NCBI RefSeq assembly: GCF_001411555.2
Contig: NC_049903.1
Coordinates: 22,225,098-22,289,097, forward strand
Origin: Juglans regia
Taxonomy: Eukaryota > Streptophyta > Magnoliopsida > Fagales > Juglandaceae
DNA: 64,000 nucleotides
Direction of reading: 5' to 3'
The stretch's first letter is position 1. Every line of letters begins with the position of its first letter. Positions 44,374-55,557 of this stretch are shown here, in pieces. The position numbers and the translations under genes were made by a program. Under the pieces are notes generated by a model that was not told the origin of the DNA, ran no database searches, and saw only the letters and a list, made by a program, of their open reading frames with translations.

Positions 44374-45438
44374 CTGTCTGATTTCGTGACTCTTATATGG
44401 GTGGGTCATTCCCTCCAATTAGTTTTCAACGATCATGGTTAGGCACCAATCCTAGATCAGAGAAAAGAAGTAATGGAGCTCATATCCTATATTGATATCT
44501 TCACTAAGTTCTATAAAGAGCTCGGTGGTGCCAGCCTAGACTACAGAGGGGCATACAGGATCTCTATCCAAGGAGCTCCAGTAATAGTTTCAAAGGATGG
44601 GCTCGTTGAATATCTCGGTATTCCTAGACTGCGCGATGCGCATTCGAACGTGCTACCTAGAGAGTCTAATCCTTCAAGTGATGCGGAGACGGCTCAGGAC
44701 AAGGGAGTAGTTTACATAGATGAGGTTGATACCCTCGCAGATCATGAGGTGAGAGACTTGATTCTTGATCTGGATGTTCTTATGTACGATGGGACAAAGA
44801 ACATCAGGTAGGCAGATTTATCTTCTTTCTTCAAGATCATGAATTTGACATTCACCAACAATATTCACACTCAACAGCAGAAGACCTAGGTTGGCATGGA
44901 TCGAACGAAATTTACAATACGAGTCGTTTGTGACATTCCTATCGACCTCGTGGGGGTATATATTCGAGAGGATTCGATCAAAGGCTCAGTACGTTACGAC
45001 AGATATACTGTCATTCGGGATCCTGATCACTCGATTTTTGCTATATTCCAGGGTCATGCTAGATGTTGTCGAGCGTGCACGGGACTGATCAACTGCAGCA
45101 CCCTGTCACGAAGCACAGGACACTCGAGACTTCGTTTTCGTGTACCTGTTCCTAACCGGGTTGATATTTAGAGAGATGCACAGTCAGGAGATCCTGAATT
45201 ATCGGCTGGTGAGGCATCACGCATATCTACTTGCAAGGAGATGACTGACATACTGCGTGCAGAGATTGGTGGACACACATTAGTGGTGATCGATGCAGTG
45301 CATACTGCCATGTTTTAGTTGCATACAGAGATTAATGCTAGCATGTCTTAGTTACATACAGAGATTAATGCTAGCATCTCTAAGTTACTTACAGAGATTA
45401 ATAGACAATATCTCTGGTGTTTTGATAATTTGTTTTAA
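44374..45438 (+). pseudogene. 355-codon frame with six TAG stops, possibly a plant transposon-type protein
   Basis: The frame is open from the G LTR edge to a TAA at 45436-45438, except for TAG at 44440, 44809, 44887, 45169, 45316 and 45349. Segments include LSDFVTLIWVGHSLQLVFND, YRGAYRISIQGAPVIVSKDG then LVEYLGIPRLRD, FTIRVVCDIPIDLVGVYIRE, and a helical end with three HTEINAS/LTEIN units. The LVEYLGIPR part and the order of blocks recall the putative plant transposon protein domain found next to some Ty3/gypsy genes, but this is a weak, from-memory resemblance. The 5' end is cut by the LTR. It may be a decayed transposon gene or host gene. Confidence 0.45.
45316..45402 (+). repeat. 33-bp tandem repeat (2.6 units)
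   Basis: The unit tagttgcatacagagattaa plus tgctagcatgtct is repeated at 45316, 45349 and, partially, 45382. In frame it encodes the HTEINAS motif. Confidence 0.8.
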
Positions 45439-47315
45439 TTATGAATTAAATCTTTTTTGTCTTTTCTGGATTATTTATTGATTTATATTATGTGGTGTGT
45501 GGATGATAATATTTATTTAATTAAAAGTCTTTATTTAACTTAAAAGAAATCACTCAAATATTTTTAAATTAATTACATAAAATTAATTTATGAATTCGTA
45601 AATATTTTAATTTACAGTAAATCATAAGATATACTATATACACATTTTTTATATTTTGAACAAGGTACTTACCATTCACATATTTATGTTCCATTCGATC
45701 AAGTTTAAAAAAATCCCAGCCAATTTTAATTTAATTTCCCACCAAACTATACGTTCGAATGCATAAATGTGATGTTCGAATATGTTCGAACTAAATATGT
45801 GTCATTCGAACGGTCTTGAAACCTTGCCACCAGATTTTCCCACCAAATCTATCCCATTCGAACAAACAATATCGACAGACTCGAGATGGATATCAAGAAA
45901 TGCTATTAGTCAAGTCTATGATTAGAGAATCTTGACCGGCGAAAGCACTAGATAGGACTAATATTGTTGTGCAGGATCGGAGAAAATATGGATCAGCTGA
46001 GGTGTATGTATATATATTATACACACACATATATTCATTTAGCTAGTAATCCTAACGTACAGAGCAAAAGCTAGATCTCCAATGGAAATGTCTTGGAAAG
46101 AACCCAGGGATAGTGGTTAATTTCCTGAAATCATTTCTGCGAGTGCGTCCATGTAGGACTTGTTTTATGAAACTGCATGACCAGTACGTGGATTCCTCCT
46201 CGAATGGAAACTTCAAAAATAATCTTATATATATAAATATATATATTATATCAGCAACTTGGTTTCCGCACCGACCAATATAACGAATCCAAAGGAGACG
46301 GATGTTTGTTTCACGTTTCTTTATTTTTACGTCAGAACAAGAGGAAACATTTACTGAGAAATACCCATGTGAACGCGAAGATTTTTCATGTTCTATTGGT
46401 TGGCATGCACGTCTATAGAAAAATAAAGTTCACGTTAGATTCTGCAGTAGTTCTAGATGCCATATATATCTTCACTGTTTTATAATATACGCGCTTGAAA
46501 AATGCAGATGTGTGGACCAGACTTAAAGTTGAAACAGCAGCTCAGTCAACCTGCTGTCGGAGAATTCGAGGTGGTAATATTTTAATCATACTCATGATTT
46601 TTAAGGGTTGCAAAACTTTCCTATTGCTCACAAATCTAGCTGGCAAGAAGGCTTATTTATCTAGAAGATTGTGAAGATCATTACATGGGCTAGCTCATGA
46701 ACTCGAATAAATTTTGAGCTTGCGTGCGTGCTGTTGGCCGAAACGTACAATCGGAGATGCATTCATTATTTTTTAATGGCTATTACCAACCTCCGTATAT
46801 TATTCAAGTCTCCGGTAAAATTAGGAGTTCTCACTCTCGTATTTTTTGTTTCTTAACCTAACGAAATGGGCCAACTTCCTTAACACAAAATCAATCCGTT
46901 TTGATCCGTTTAGAATTTATTTTAAAATTAAAATTTTATTATGGTTAAGTTGTAATATTGATATTTTTTAGTATACTTATAATTTTATTGTTGAGAATAT
47001 AATATTAGACCTATGCTCATATTTATTATTGTATGGTACTTTGTAATATTGGTTTTATTATATATTAAAACTTGAAAAATATTGATATATATTTGTTGAG
47101 ATATCATGGTTAATAATAAATATAGATTTTAACTTTTATGTAAAATTATGTTAATCAGGTCAAACGAGTTATGCGTTTTAGTTCAATCCATTTATATGAA
47201 ACAAACGGATTTAAATAAGTTGTGTCATGTCAACATAATTTTAATTAATTATTAAACGGGGGACATGTCGGGACCTGTTATCTTAATGGATTGTGTTAGG
47301 GTTTGGAATTTTGAC
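45439..47315. other. AT-rich intergenic sequence with no recognised feature
   Basis: There is no LTR, gag, pol or RNA gene. Notable only are a cluster of TTCGAA-type motifs (gttcgaat/attcgaac) at 45735-45870, TA-rich stretches near 46000-46260, and a 46860-47300 part with aaacggatttaaataag and cgggggacatgtcgggac phrases of the kind seen in short plant repeats. It is the best candidate for non-transposon chromosomal DNA in the window. Confidence 0.5.
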
Positions 47316-48800
47316 TGTAATACCCGGGCTCTAGGCCCAGCCCTTTTGAAGTCAGTCGGATGCACGAAGCCAACCCATGATCACTTGTTGAGGGACTCGG
47401 ACGGCGTCGTTTTGGTAAGTAACTCATTCTCATTTGAAATTTCTTTTCTTTCTGTTGGCTTCTTCTCCTTTCTTTTCTTCTTCTCTTTTCCTTCCCAGCT
47501 GCTCTGGTTTCCGAAAACTCCTCCATCTCGCGTGCCTCGTCCCCACGTTGTTATGGTTTTATGCGGTTTCTCTCACAGAAATTCCTTCCCGCATCACATT
47601 TGAAACACCCAGATTTTTCTCTACACAGATTTCTGGTCTAACCTTGGTTGGCGCTATTGTCTCCGTGGGTCTTCAAGCCTCTCGCCGCTGACTTGGTTAC
47701 ACGGCAGTGAGTCATTTCTTCTCCCTTCCGTTGTTTTCTCTATGCCTCTTAGATGACTTTGTGAATTTTTCTTCCTTTGGGATTCGGTTTGTGCAGCGTT
47801 TTCGTGGGTCTTGAAAACCTTGGTGCCTTCGTTGGAATTCTTCCTCTAGGTTCTTCATTTTCGTTTCGGTAAGTTCCACCCATTCACTGAATTTTGTTTC
47901 TCTTAATCCTATACCTTGCTGTTACACATTCCATAGATCCTCTTTTATTTTTTTTCCTTCGGTTTGTCAATCGCACACACACACGCTGTCTTGGCTTGCC
48001 GTGCATACACTCAGACATTAATCTTTCTTTGCGGAGACCACTAGCTTTTCATTAGAGATTTCTGTGACAATATTGGGTGTATACTTCAGAGGTTGCTTGA
48101 ATTAGAGGAGGTTCGAACTTTGGTGACTCTTCTTGGTAAGTCTCTTCCGAAGTTTTGAGTAGGGGTTGGATATTGTGGTTGTTGTCAAATGTAGTGATGT
48201 TGCTGATTTGTTGATGGTGTGGGTAAGATTTTTGCACTGCTGCAGTGACTTTTGACAATCTGTTATAGTTATAAATTTGGATTGTGTTGATGTTTTATAT
48301 GTTGGATTGTAGTGGAGTGTGATGGAATTCTTGAAGTTGAGGAGTATGATTTTGGATGGATTTGTGAGACTGTTTTGGACTATTTAATTGAGGCTATTTG
48401 GTGTAAATTGATGGGTGTTTTGAGCTAGTTGTATTGGATATTTTTATGCAAGTCTTGAATTATTGAATGACTAAAATATTGATGCTTGCACTGAAAATTT
48501 TTAGTTGAAGGATGGAGGTGAAGTTTGGTTTGGATTATGTTTTAATCATTGGAGTGGTTGTTGTTGGTATTGGAAGTGATTATGGTTGGTTCGGCGTTAA
48601 TAAAAGGTGGCTGTTTTGGGTTTTAAATGCGAATGGTTTGAAGAGAGAGTTGTTCGGGTTTAATTGTTATGATTGTTACTGAGTTGTGAAGGGACTGTTT
48701 TGATTTATTACTCAATAAATAGTAGCTTACTAGATTGGTTATTAAATGTTGGATATATGTTTTGTTTAGGTGGTGTTACTACTAGAGTTCCGACTCAAGG
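47316..48800 (+). repeat. 5' LTR of Z, first part
   Basis: It starts TGTAATACCCGGGCTCTAGG. It matches 60035-61014 almost throughout, including the CT-rich cttttcttcttctcttttcc stretch. It is interrupted at 48800 by copy D; CAAGG at 48796-48800 is the target copy. Confidence 0.85.
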
Positions 48801-49568
48801 TGATATGAACCCGCGGGAATGGAATCCCTTGAACCCACAATCAATTCGAAAACTCCCTAAGAAAGCCAAAATCAAGTCAATGGATGGATAACCTAGACCC
48901 GATAAGAACTTGTTTTAAGAACCTAGATTATATTAAAATCTAGACCCGTTGAAAAACCTGTCTCAAGAACCCAGACTACAAAAGGAGGAACGCCACAAAG
49001 GTTGTGATTTACCTTTGATAAGTTCAAAACTTCAATTAAGAACAAGAGGAGATAAACTCAACTCACAATGAATAAATTCATCAAATTTCATAAACTCATT
49101 AAAATGAGGCTACATAGAGTATTTAAAGCAAAACCTAAGGAAACCCTAGCCAAAATAAACCTCCATCTTCCAAAAGTGCCTCTGGTTGAATAGTACCGCG
49201 GCTACAGTGCGGCGCTACAGTAACTTGGCTATAGGAACCCTAACCCTAGTTCAATAAAATAATAACTTTCCCAACGTGCCCTTGCATAAGCCCCCTTAAG
49301 TGCTTCCCATAATAAACTCAATTATTCTAAACTAATAAAATAAGTTCTTTAAATGAATTAAATAAGTTGAAACCCTTCAAGAGCCCAAAGCCTTTAAGTC
49401 TTGTCATTGCCCTCTTCCATAGCTGATCAAATGAATCAAAACTAGATCTTCATCCTTCAAGCCCCATCTTGAATGTTGGGCTCTAGCTAAACTCGTCCCA
49501 AGTGGATTGGATCAATCCTTGCATTGTCTCCATGATCTTTAAGACTAGGCCCATCTTGGTTCCCATCA
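48801..49568 (-). repeat. 3' LTR of copy D
   Basis: On the plus strand it reads TGATATGAACCCGCGGGAAT...GGTTCCCATCA, 768 bp. It is bordered on the right by the PPT complement. Confidence 0.9.
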
Positions 49569-49582
49569 TTGCCCCTCTCCTC
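49569..49582 (-). promoter_or_regulatory. Polypurine tract, copy D
   Basis: The minus-strand sequence gaggagaggggcaa directly precedes the LTR start TGATGGGAACC. Confidence 0.85.
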
Positions 49583-50479
49583 AAAAGGATTCGACCTCGA
49601 ATCTCCACCTGGATCAAAGGGAAATTGGTTAGTAACATTGAAAATAGTCGAAACAAGATACTTACCTTGAAGATCCATTAGATATGCATTTTCATTAATT
49701 TGTTCAAGCATTTGGAATAGTCCATCCAAGCTACTCCTATCATCAACTGGTAAAGACTTCAAATCTAAAGGAGGAAATGGATTAAGTTTATAAATAATTT
49801 CAATTGGTGAAAATTTATTAGTAGCATGAAGACTCTAATTATATATAAACTCAATGAATGGCAAACAATACTCCCACAAATGTTCATGAAGCACATCTAA
49901 AGTCTTCCTCGAACCAAAATGACAACTCCAATATGCAAACTCAATGAATGGCAAATGGTACTCCCGCAAACGTTCATGCAACAAGTCAATGAATGGCAAA
50001 TGATACTCTCACAAACGTTCATGCAATACGTCTGAAATCTTATTTTCACCAAAATGACCACTCCAATTAATTGCAAACTCAATGAAACGCAAATGATACT
50101 CTCGCAAATGTTCATGCAACACGTCAATGTATGGCAAGTGATACTCCTACAAATATTCGTGCAATATATCAATGAATGACAAATGATACTTCCACAAACG
50201 TTCATGCAACACGTCTTTGAATGGCAAATGATATTCCCACAAACATTCATGCAACACAACAAAAGTCTTCCTTACACCAAGGTTACCCAACAAACTACCA
50301 TGTCTATAACACACAAGCAACTTATGCATAAAACTAGTAGGCACACAAAATCTATTATCTCTAAACAAGTACCAATCTAGTTTATAGAACTTACCGAACG
50401 ATACTTTCTCACTTGTTCCATACACACTAGCCAAGTCATCATTATTAGCATGCAAATCCTTGTTATATTCAAATCTCAA
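49583..50479 (-). pseudogene. Pre-integrase and integrase pieces of copy D
   Basis: Reading down from 50479: FEYNKDLHANNDDLASVYGT and FGKFYKLDWYLFRDNRFCVP (pre-integrase), then LLGNLGVRKTFVVLHE. The 45-bp repeat array follows in two frames. After degraded sequence, DDRSSLDGLFQMLEQINENA and FNVTNQFPFDPGGDSRSNPF run to the PPT. The Cys half of the zinc finger and the DDE core are missing. The joint SSLDG/LFQ is shared with the other copies. Confidence 0.7.
49850..50265 (-). repeat. 45-bp minisatellite in copy D
   Basis: Seven to eight units of the [14 protein letters not shown] type, with interspersed FAYNWSGH-like segments, in shifting frames. Confidence 0.8.
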
Positions 50480-50509
50480 GAATCTTGCATCTAAAATGAA
50501 AACAAGAAC

Positions 50510-52243
50510 TTACCTTCCAACTAAAGCATCAATCACAAAATTTTCCATACCTTGTGTGTATTTGAATACATAAGGAAAAGTCTCAATACAATCCTCCCAC
50601 TTAGCATGCATTCTACTCAACAACTTACCTTGTCTCTTTAAGTGTGTCAAGGACTCATGTTCTTCAAATAAAGGTCGGTTAGGAATTGTCGCACCTGACA
50701 CAAAATCAATGTAGTGCTCTATCTCCCTAATAGGTGGCAATCCAGTAAACACTCCGCTAGGAATCATGATCTCATATCTCTGCAGTAAAGAAACAACAAC
50801 ACTAGGCAAAGAGTCGTTAAATTCATTAGTATAAAAGCTTACCTTAGTATAAAAACTCACTTTTATCTTTCTATTTCTCTCTGCAATCTCTCTTTCTTTT
50901 TCCTCTTGTGGCTCCACTCTTTTTTCTTGACTCTTGACCACCTCTCTATTTTCTTTTTCACTCTCTCTTTCTTTTGATGTTTCAGCCTCATTCTCTTTTT
51001 TCCTTTCACTCTCTTTTTTTCTTTCACTCTCCTCTTTTTTTGAACTCTCGACCTCCCAATTTTTTTTCAACTCATTCCCTCTTTTTCTTGAGATTTCAGC
51101 CTCACCCTCATCTTTTCCCTTAGGTGGGTCGGTCTTTCCCTTTGTTACAGCTTGATCATTTTTGTCCCACTTTGGTTTCCAAGAAGTACTAGAAACTGAA
51201 GTATACCTTGATGTACCCTTTCTTTTTAGCCGCCTCTCAACCTTCATAGTTGATGGGAACCAAGATGGGCGTAGTCTTAAAGATTATTTGTAACTAGGTT
51301 CTTGAAACAAGTTCTCATTGGGTTTAGATTCTCCATCCTTGACTTGATTTTTGGCTTTCTTGGAGAGTTTTCAAATTGATCGTGGGTTCAAGGGAATTCA
51401 TTTCCGCGGGTTCATATCAATAGCCATGTGCACCATGTCCTCTACCTCCTCATAATGTTGCAACTTAACTACATTGGCTATCTCCCTATTCAACCCCCTC
51501 AAAAATCTTGTTATCGTGGCCTCCCGATCCTCCACTACATTAGCTCAAATCATAGCCACCTCCATCTCCTTATGGTAGTCCTCTACACTCCTAGACCCTT
51601 ATATAAGATTTTGTAATTTTTGGTAGAAGTCTCTATAGTAGTGGCTAGGTACAAATCTCTGCCTCATGATAGCTTTCAACTCTCTCCATGTTTCTACAGG
51701 CCTCTCAAGATTCCTCCTCCTATTGGTCACTAATTGATCCCACCAAACAATCGCATAATCAGTGAACTCAATTACAGCCAACTTCACATTCTTCTCCTCA
51801 GAGTAATTATGACAATCAAACACCAACTCTACTCTTTTCGCCTACTCTAAATAAACTTTAGGGTCAGTTCTACCTTGGAATGATGGTATTTTCATTTTGA
51901 TGCTCCCAAGGTTCTTATCTACTCCATCTCGACCCCTTGAGTTTGCTCTAAGGCCACTTCCACGCCTAACCCCTCTATGTCCACCCAATCCAACTTCAGA
52001 TGTTAGGCCTTCTTCATCCTCACCAAACTCTCCATTCTCATACCCAATCTCAATTCTAGGATCATGTCGCCTCCTATTTCTCCCATATTGCAGATTTCTA
52101 ATCACTACTTCTTAATGATTCATACTATCCCTCACTTCACCCAACACCAAGTTCAACCGCTCAAACTGTTGTTGCATAGCTTGCAACACAAATGATGAGT
52201 TATCTGTCATCCCCTTTGGTGAAGAGTCACTCCTATGAGACAT
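50510..52243 (-). pseudogene. Gag, charged spacer and RT/RNase H joint of copy D
   Basis: The start MSHRSDSSPKG at 52243 is followed by SFVLQAMQQQFERLNLVLGE, a stop in place of Q/K near 52111, and capsid blocks (SIKMKIPSFQGRTDPKVYLE, WWDQLVTNRRRNLERPVETW) with further stops near 51840, 51600 and 51548. The mini LTR at 51251-51419 splits the VHMA-MKVERR segment. From 51247 the frame is open: RKGTSRYTSVSSTSWKPKWD, K/E spacer, VVSLLQRYEIMIPSGVFTGL, GATIPNRPLFEEHESLTHLK and FVIDALVGR. Capsid joins the spacer with no knuckle or protease, as in copies B and E. Confidence 0.75.
51251..51419 (+). mobile_element. 169-bp mini CRM LTR inserted in the gag of copy D
   Basis: It starts TGATGGGAACC and ends GGTTCATATCA, on the plus strand, opposite to copy D. 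Flanks are ATAGT (51246-51250) and ATAGC (51420-51424), a TSD with one change. The uninterrupted gag of copy B has ATAGC here. The LTR body is reduced to its two ends, joined near agattatttgtaactaggtt. Confidence 0.8.
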
Positions 52244-53077
52244 CTTAATGTTCTACACAAAAAGAATGTTAGTGAAAACCTCACACACTCCCTTACGTGT
52301 TTACACTCAAATAATGACACTCCACTCGTGTTTAACTCTGAATTTGCTTTTTCCCGATTATAGTCTCACACCCTTTTGCCTTTTACCTTAATAGTCTTCC
52401 CGCTCAAGTTCTTTAAGAACTAGTTGAACTAAATCAAGACAATACAACCTTGTATTATTCCAACCAGTAATATAGAACAAAGAAACAAGGAATGAATAAA
52501 ATGACACGAGAATTAAGGAATTTATACGAGGGAAAGAGTAATTATAAAACGAGATACCAACTAGAAAGATATATTATGCTCCTATGATGATAAAAACTCA
52601 ATCAACAAATACTTTCTTTTCTCTTTATTGTAACTATATAGCAACTTTGAATATGCTACATTATCTTTTCTTCTTCTTTTCTTTTTTTGTTTTTTTTTAG
52701 AATTTTTTTTTCTTTTTTTTTCTTTTCTTTTCTTTTCTCTAATTCAATCACAAATAGCAATATTCAATTGTGAAAATCAATAATTTTAATTCAAACACAC
52801 AAGCATGGACAATGAAGTAGAAGAGAATCAATGGAACGACACTCCAAGCAATTGACAAACTTAGAGATGCAGGAAACCCTAGAATTTTGAAATCCTAGGT
52901 GATGCAAATTTCAGCCAAACCCAAAACCCTAAGAATTTCGGCAGCCTACTTTTTTTTTCTATTTTTTTTTTTTTTTTTGTCAACTCTAGAACAATGAAAC
53001 CTTAGAATTAAACTTATGGATGCTAGAATTAAAAAATAGAATCAGACCTGATTGGAAACCTTGCTCTGAATGCCAAA
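52244..53077 (-). other. Leader of copy D with purine tract and PBS
   Basis: The non-coding leader between LTR and gag contains a (GAAAA)-type purine tract at about 52675-52740 (pyrimidine on this strand). A PBS, TGGCATTCAGAGCAAGG, lies on the minus strand at 53075-53059, 2 bp from the LTR. The second poly(T) run near 52950-52980 is also conserved in copy B. Confidence 0.65.
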
Positions 53078-53845
53078 TGATATGAACTTGTGGGAATGGA
53101 ATCCCTTAAACCCACAATCAATTTGAAAACTCCCCAAGAAAGCCAAAATCAAGTCAATGGATGGAGAACCTAGACCCGATTAGAACTTGTTTCAAGAACC
53201 TAGATTATATTAAAATCTAGACCCGTTGAAGAACCCGTCTCAAGAACCCATACTATAAAAGGAGGAACGCCACAAAGGTTGTGATTTACCTTTGATAAGT
53301 TCAAAACTTCAATTAAGAACAAGAGGAGATAAACTCAACTCACAATGAATAAATTCATCAAATTTCATAAACTGATTAAAATGAGGCTACATAGAGTATT
53401 TAAAGCAAAACCTAATGAAACCCTAGCAAAAATAAACCTCCATCTTCCAAAAGTGCCCCTGGTTGAACAATGCCGCGGCTACAGTGTGGTGCTACTGTAA
53501 CTCGGCTACAGTAACCCTAACCCTAGTTCAATAAAATAATAACTTTCTCAACATGCCCTTGCATAGGCCCCCTTAAGTGCTTCCCATAATAAACTCAATT
53601 ATTCTAAACTAACAAAATAAGTTCTTTAAATGAATTAAATAAGTTGAAACCCTTCAAGAGCCCAAAGCCTTTAAGTCTTGTCATTGCCCTCTTCCATAGC
53701 TGATGAAATGAATTAAAACTAGATCTTCATCCTTCAAACCCCATCTTGAATGTTGGGCTCTTGCTAAACTCGTCCGAAGTGAATTGCATCAATCCTTGCA
53801 TTGTCTCCATAATCTTTAAGACTAGGCCCATCTTGGTTCCCATCA
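53078..53845 (-). repeat. 5' LTR of copy D
   Basis: On the plus strand it reads TGATATGAACTTGTGGG...GGTTCCCATCA, 768 bp, the same length as its partner with few differences. Confidence 0.9.
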
Positions 53846-53850
53846 CAAGG

Positions 53851-55250
53851 TGTTGATAATACGAAGAAGTCAGGTAAGCGGGATTCATATACTAGTTTTG
53901 CATAAAAGAAATAAAATGAGGTTGACTTTGAAAATATGTCTATTCTGCATATGCATAAATTTTGTACAAGAGAAATTATTTTCTGTCATGACTGGTGTAG
54001 ATATGAGCTAATTTTGCGCATTCTGTTTCTGAACTATGCAAAAGGAGCGAATAAGAAAATCTAAAAATTTTGCTATGAATAAATGAAGATGTTTTGGATT
54101 CTATTTATTTCGAACATGTGAAATGCTCTGAAGCTATTCAGTATTTTGTTTTGATATGATGTGTCATCTGAAAACCTTGGCATAAAGTTCTGATTTTGTA
54201 TTTGAGTGTAATCTAGTTTCTGATGATGGTCCATTCTATTTCTGTTAAGGCCCAGCCACGGGTATAATTATAGTTTATAACCCTACCACGGGGTGAAACA
54301 TGGAATACGGCCAAGCTACGGGTATAATGGTGGTTTATAACCCTACCACGGGGGGTGAAACATGGAATACGGCCTACCACAGGTATAATGGTGGTTTATA
54401 ACCTTACCACGGGGGTGAAACATAGTATACGGCCCAGCCACGGGTATAATGGTGGTTTATAACCCTACCACGGGGGTGAAACATGGTATACGGCCCAGCC
54501 ACGAGTATAATGGTGGTTTATAACCCTACCACGGGGGTTAAACATGGTATTTGTCCCGATGTGATGCTATGAAATGATATGAATATAATGTTTCAGTTTG
54601 AAAATGCCAATGGATTTTCTTTTTGGGAATAAGTTTATTTTTCTGGAACTTTCGCTCTAATGTTTTTGTACCAAGTTTTGTTAATGCTTTTTGGAAGTAA
54701 AACAGGTTGTGCCTATAATCTGAAGAAAATGTTTTGTTCTGCTTATCAAATATTATAAATGCTCATGTTTACATGCTAGTATATGCTCTCTGCTTGCTGA
54801 GTTGTTGATAACTCACCCCTTTAATCTTCATAATATTTCAGATGACATTGATGGTTCAGCTGAGGAGGATCTGTATTAGAGTTTATGGAGAAGATTAGCA
54901 GTGAATTGTTGTTGGGTATCTCGTGGTATTAGTGTTGATGTTGGAAGTTATTTATATTTTTCTTAAGTTTGCTTCAATGGCTTTAGACGGGTTATGGAGA
55001 CTTATGTCAATGTTATCTTATTTCTAGTTTGTTATTTGAGACATGAAGAAGAGTTGATATTTTATTTGGGTTGTTGGATTGAAAATTGGATAAATGAGTT
55101 TATATGGTTTATTAATTTGAAGTATTTACGTTTGATTTGAAATTTTGGAAGTATATATATTCTTGAATTTGGAAGTACTTTAGCTTTGTTAGAGTTGATT
55201 ACCAGGTTATATGAGTTAACTCTCTGGACCCTCAGAGACGGGGCGTTACA
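53851..55250 (+). repeat. 5' LTR of Z, second part
   Basis: It resumes after copy D (tgttgataatacgaagaagt) and ends CGGGGCGTTACA at 55250. It contains the 61-bp tandem array at 54247-54550. Together with 47316-48800 the LTR is about 2.9 kb, matching the solo LTR 9649-12521. Confidence 0.8.
54247..54550 (+). repeat. Five tandem units of about 61 bp in the Z LTR
   Basis: The unit contains cccagccacgggtataatgg, tggtttataaccctaccacg and gggggtgaaacatggtat. The five copies differ by a few bases. The related solo LTR at 9649-12521 has a single unit (about 10265-10310, reversed). Confidence 0.9.
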
Positions 55251-55252
55251 GT

Positions 55253-55263
55253 TGGTATCAGAG
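55253..55263 (+). promoter_or_regulatory. Primer binding site of Z
   Basis: TGGTATCAGAG lies 2 bp after the LTR end, complementary to the 3' end of plant initiator-Met tRNA. The match to that PBS breaks after 11 bases. Confidence 0.8.
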
Positions 55264-55557
55264 ATAGGTTTGAATTCTGCATACTGTAGACCTTGGAGGT
55301 TTAGATATCTGTGGGTTCATAAGATGTGAAAATTTCAATATAGGCATGTGGATATTTAAGTTTGAGTTCCAAGAACCTTATGATTGATTTTGATGGGAAT
55401 TGAGGTGATGTCGGACTTAGATAGTTATTTTATATATATATGTATATATGTATATGTGTTTATATGCATATTTTATTTATCTTATTAATTTATTCTATTT
55501 ACCCGGCATTTTCGTTTTTTATTATTTTAGAACTTTCACCAAGTTTAAACTTTCAGG

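Larger units (their letters stand above)
48801..53845 (-). mobile_element. CRM-like element, copy D, complete with both LTRs and TSD
   Basis: The perfect TSD is CAAGG (48796-48800 and 53846-53850). Two LTRs of 768 bp each flank 3.5 kb with leader, gag (split by a 169-bp mini LTR), charged spacer, RT edge fused to the RNase H end, integrase pieces and PPT. It lacks zinc knuckle, protease, RT, most of RNase H and the integrase core. It is the best preserved whole unit of this non-autonomous group, at about 5.0 kb. Confidence 0.85.

Noticed and set aside
46860..47310. Possible MITE with phrases seen in short plant repeats
   Set aside because: No terminal inverted repeats or TSD could be defined by eye.
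47265..47691. Open frames of 85-112 codons with hydrophobic stretches
   Set aside because: They lie inside the Z 5' LTR and recur in the 3' LTR at 60065-60410 with changes; the CT-rich stretch gives a Phe/Ser-rich pseudo signal peptide.
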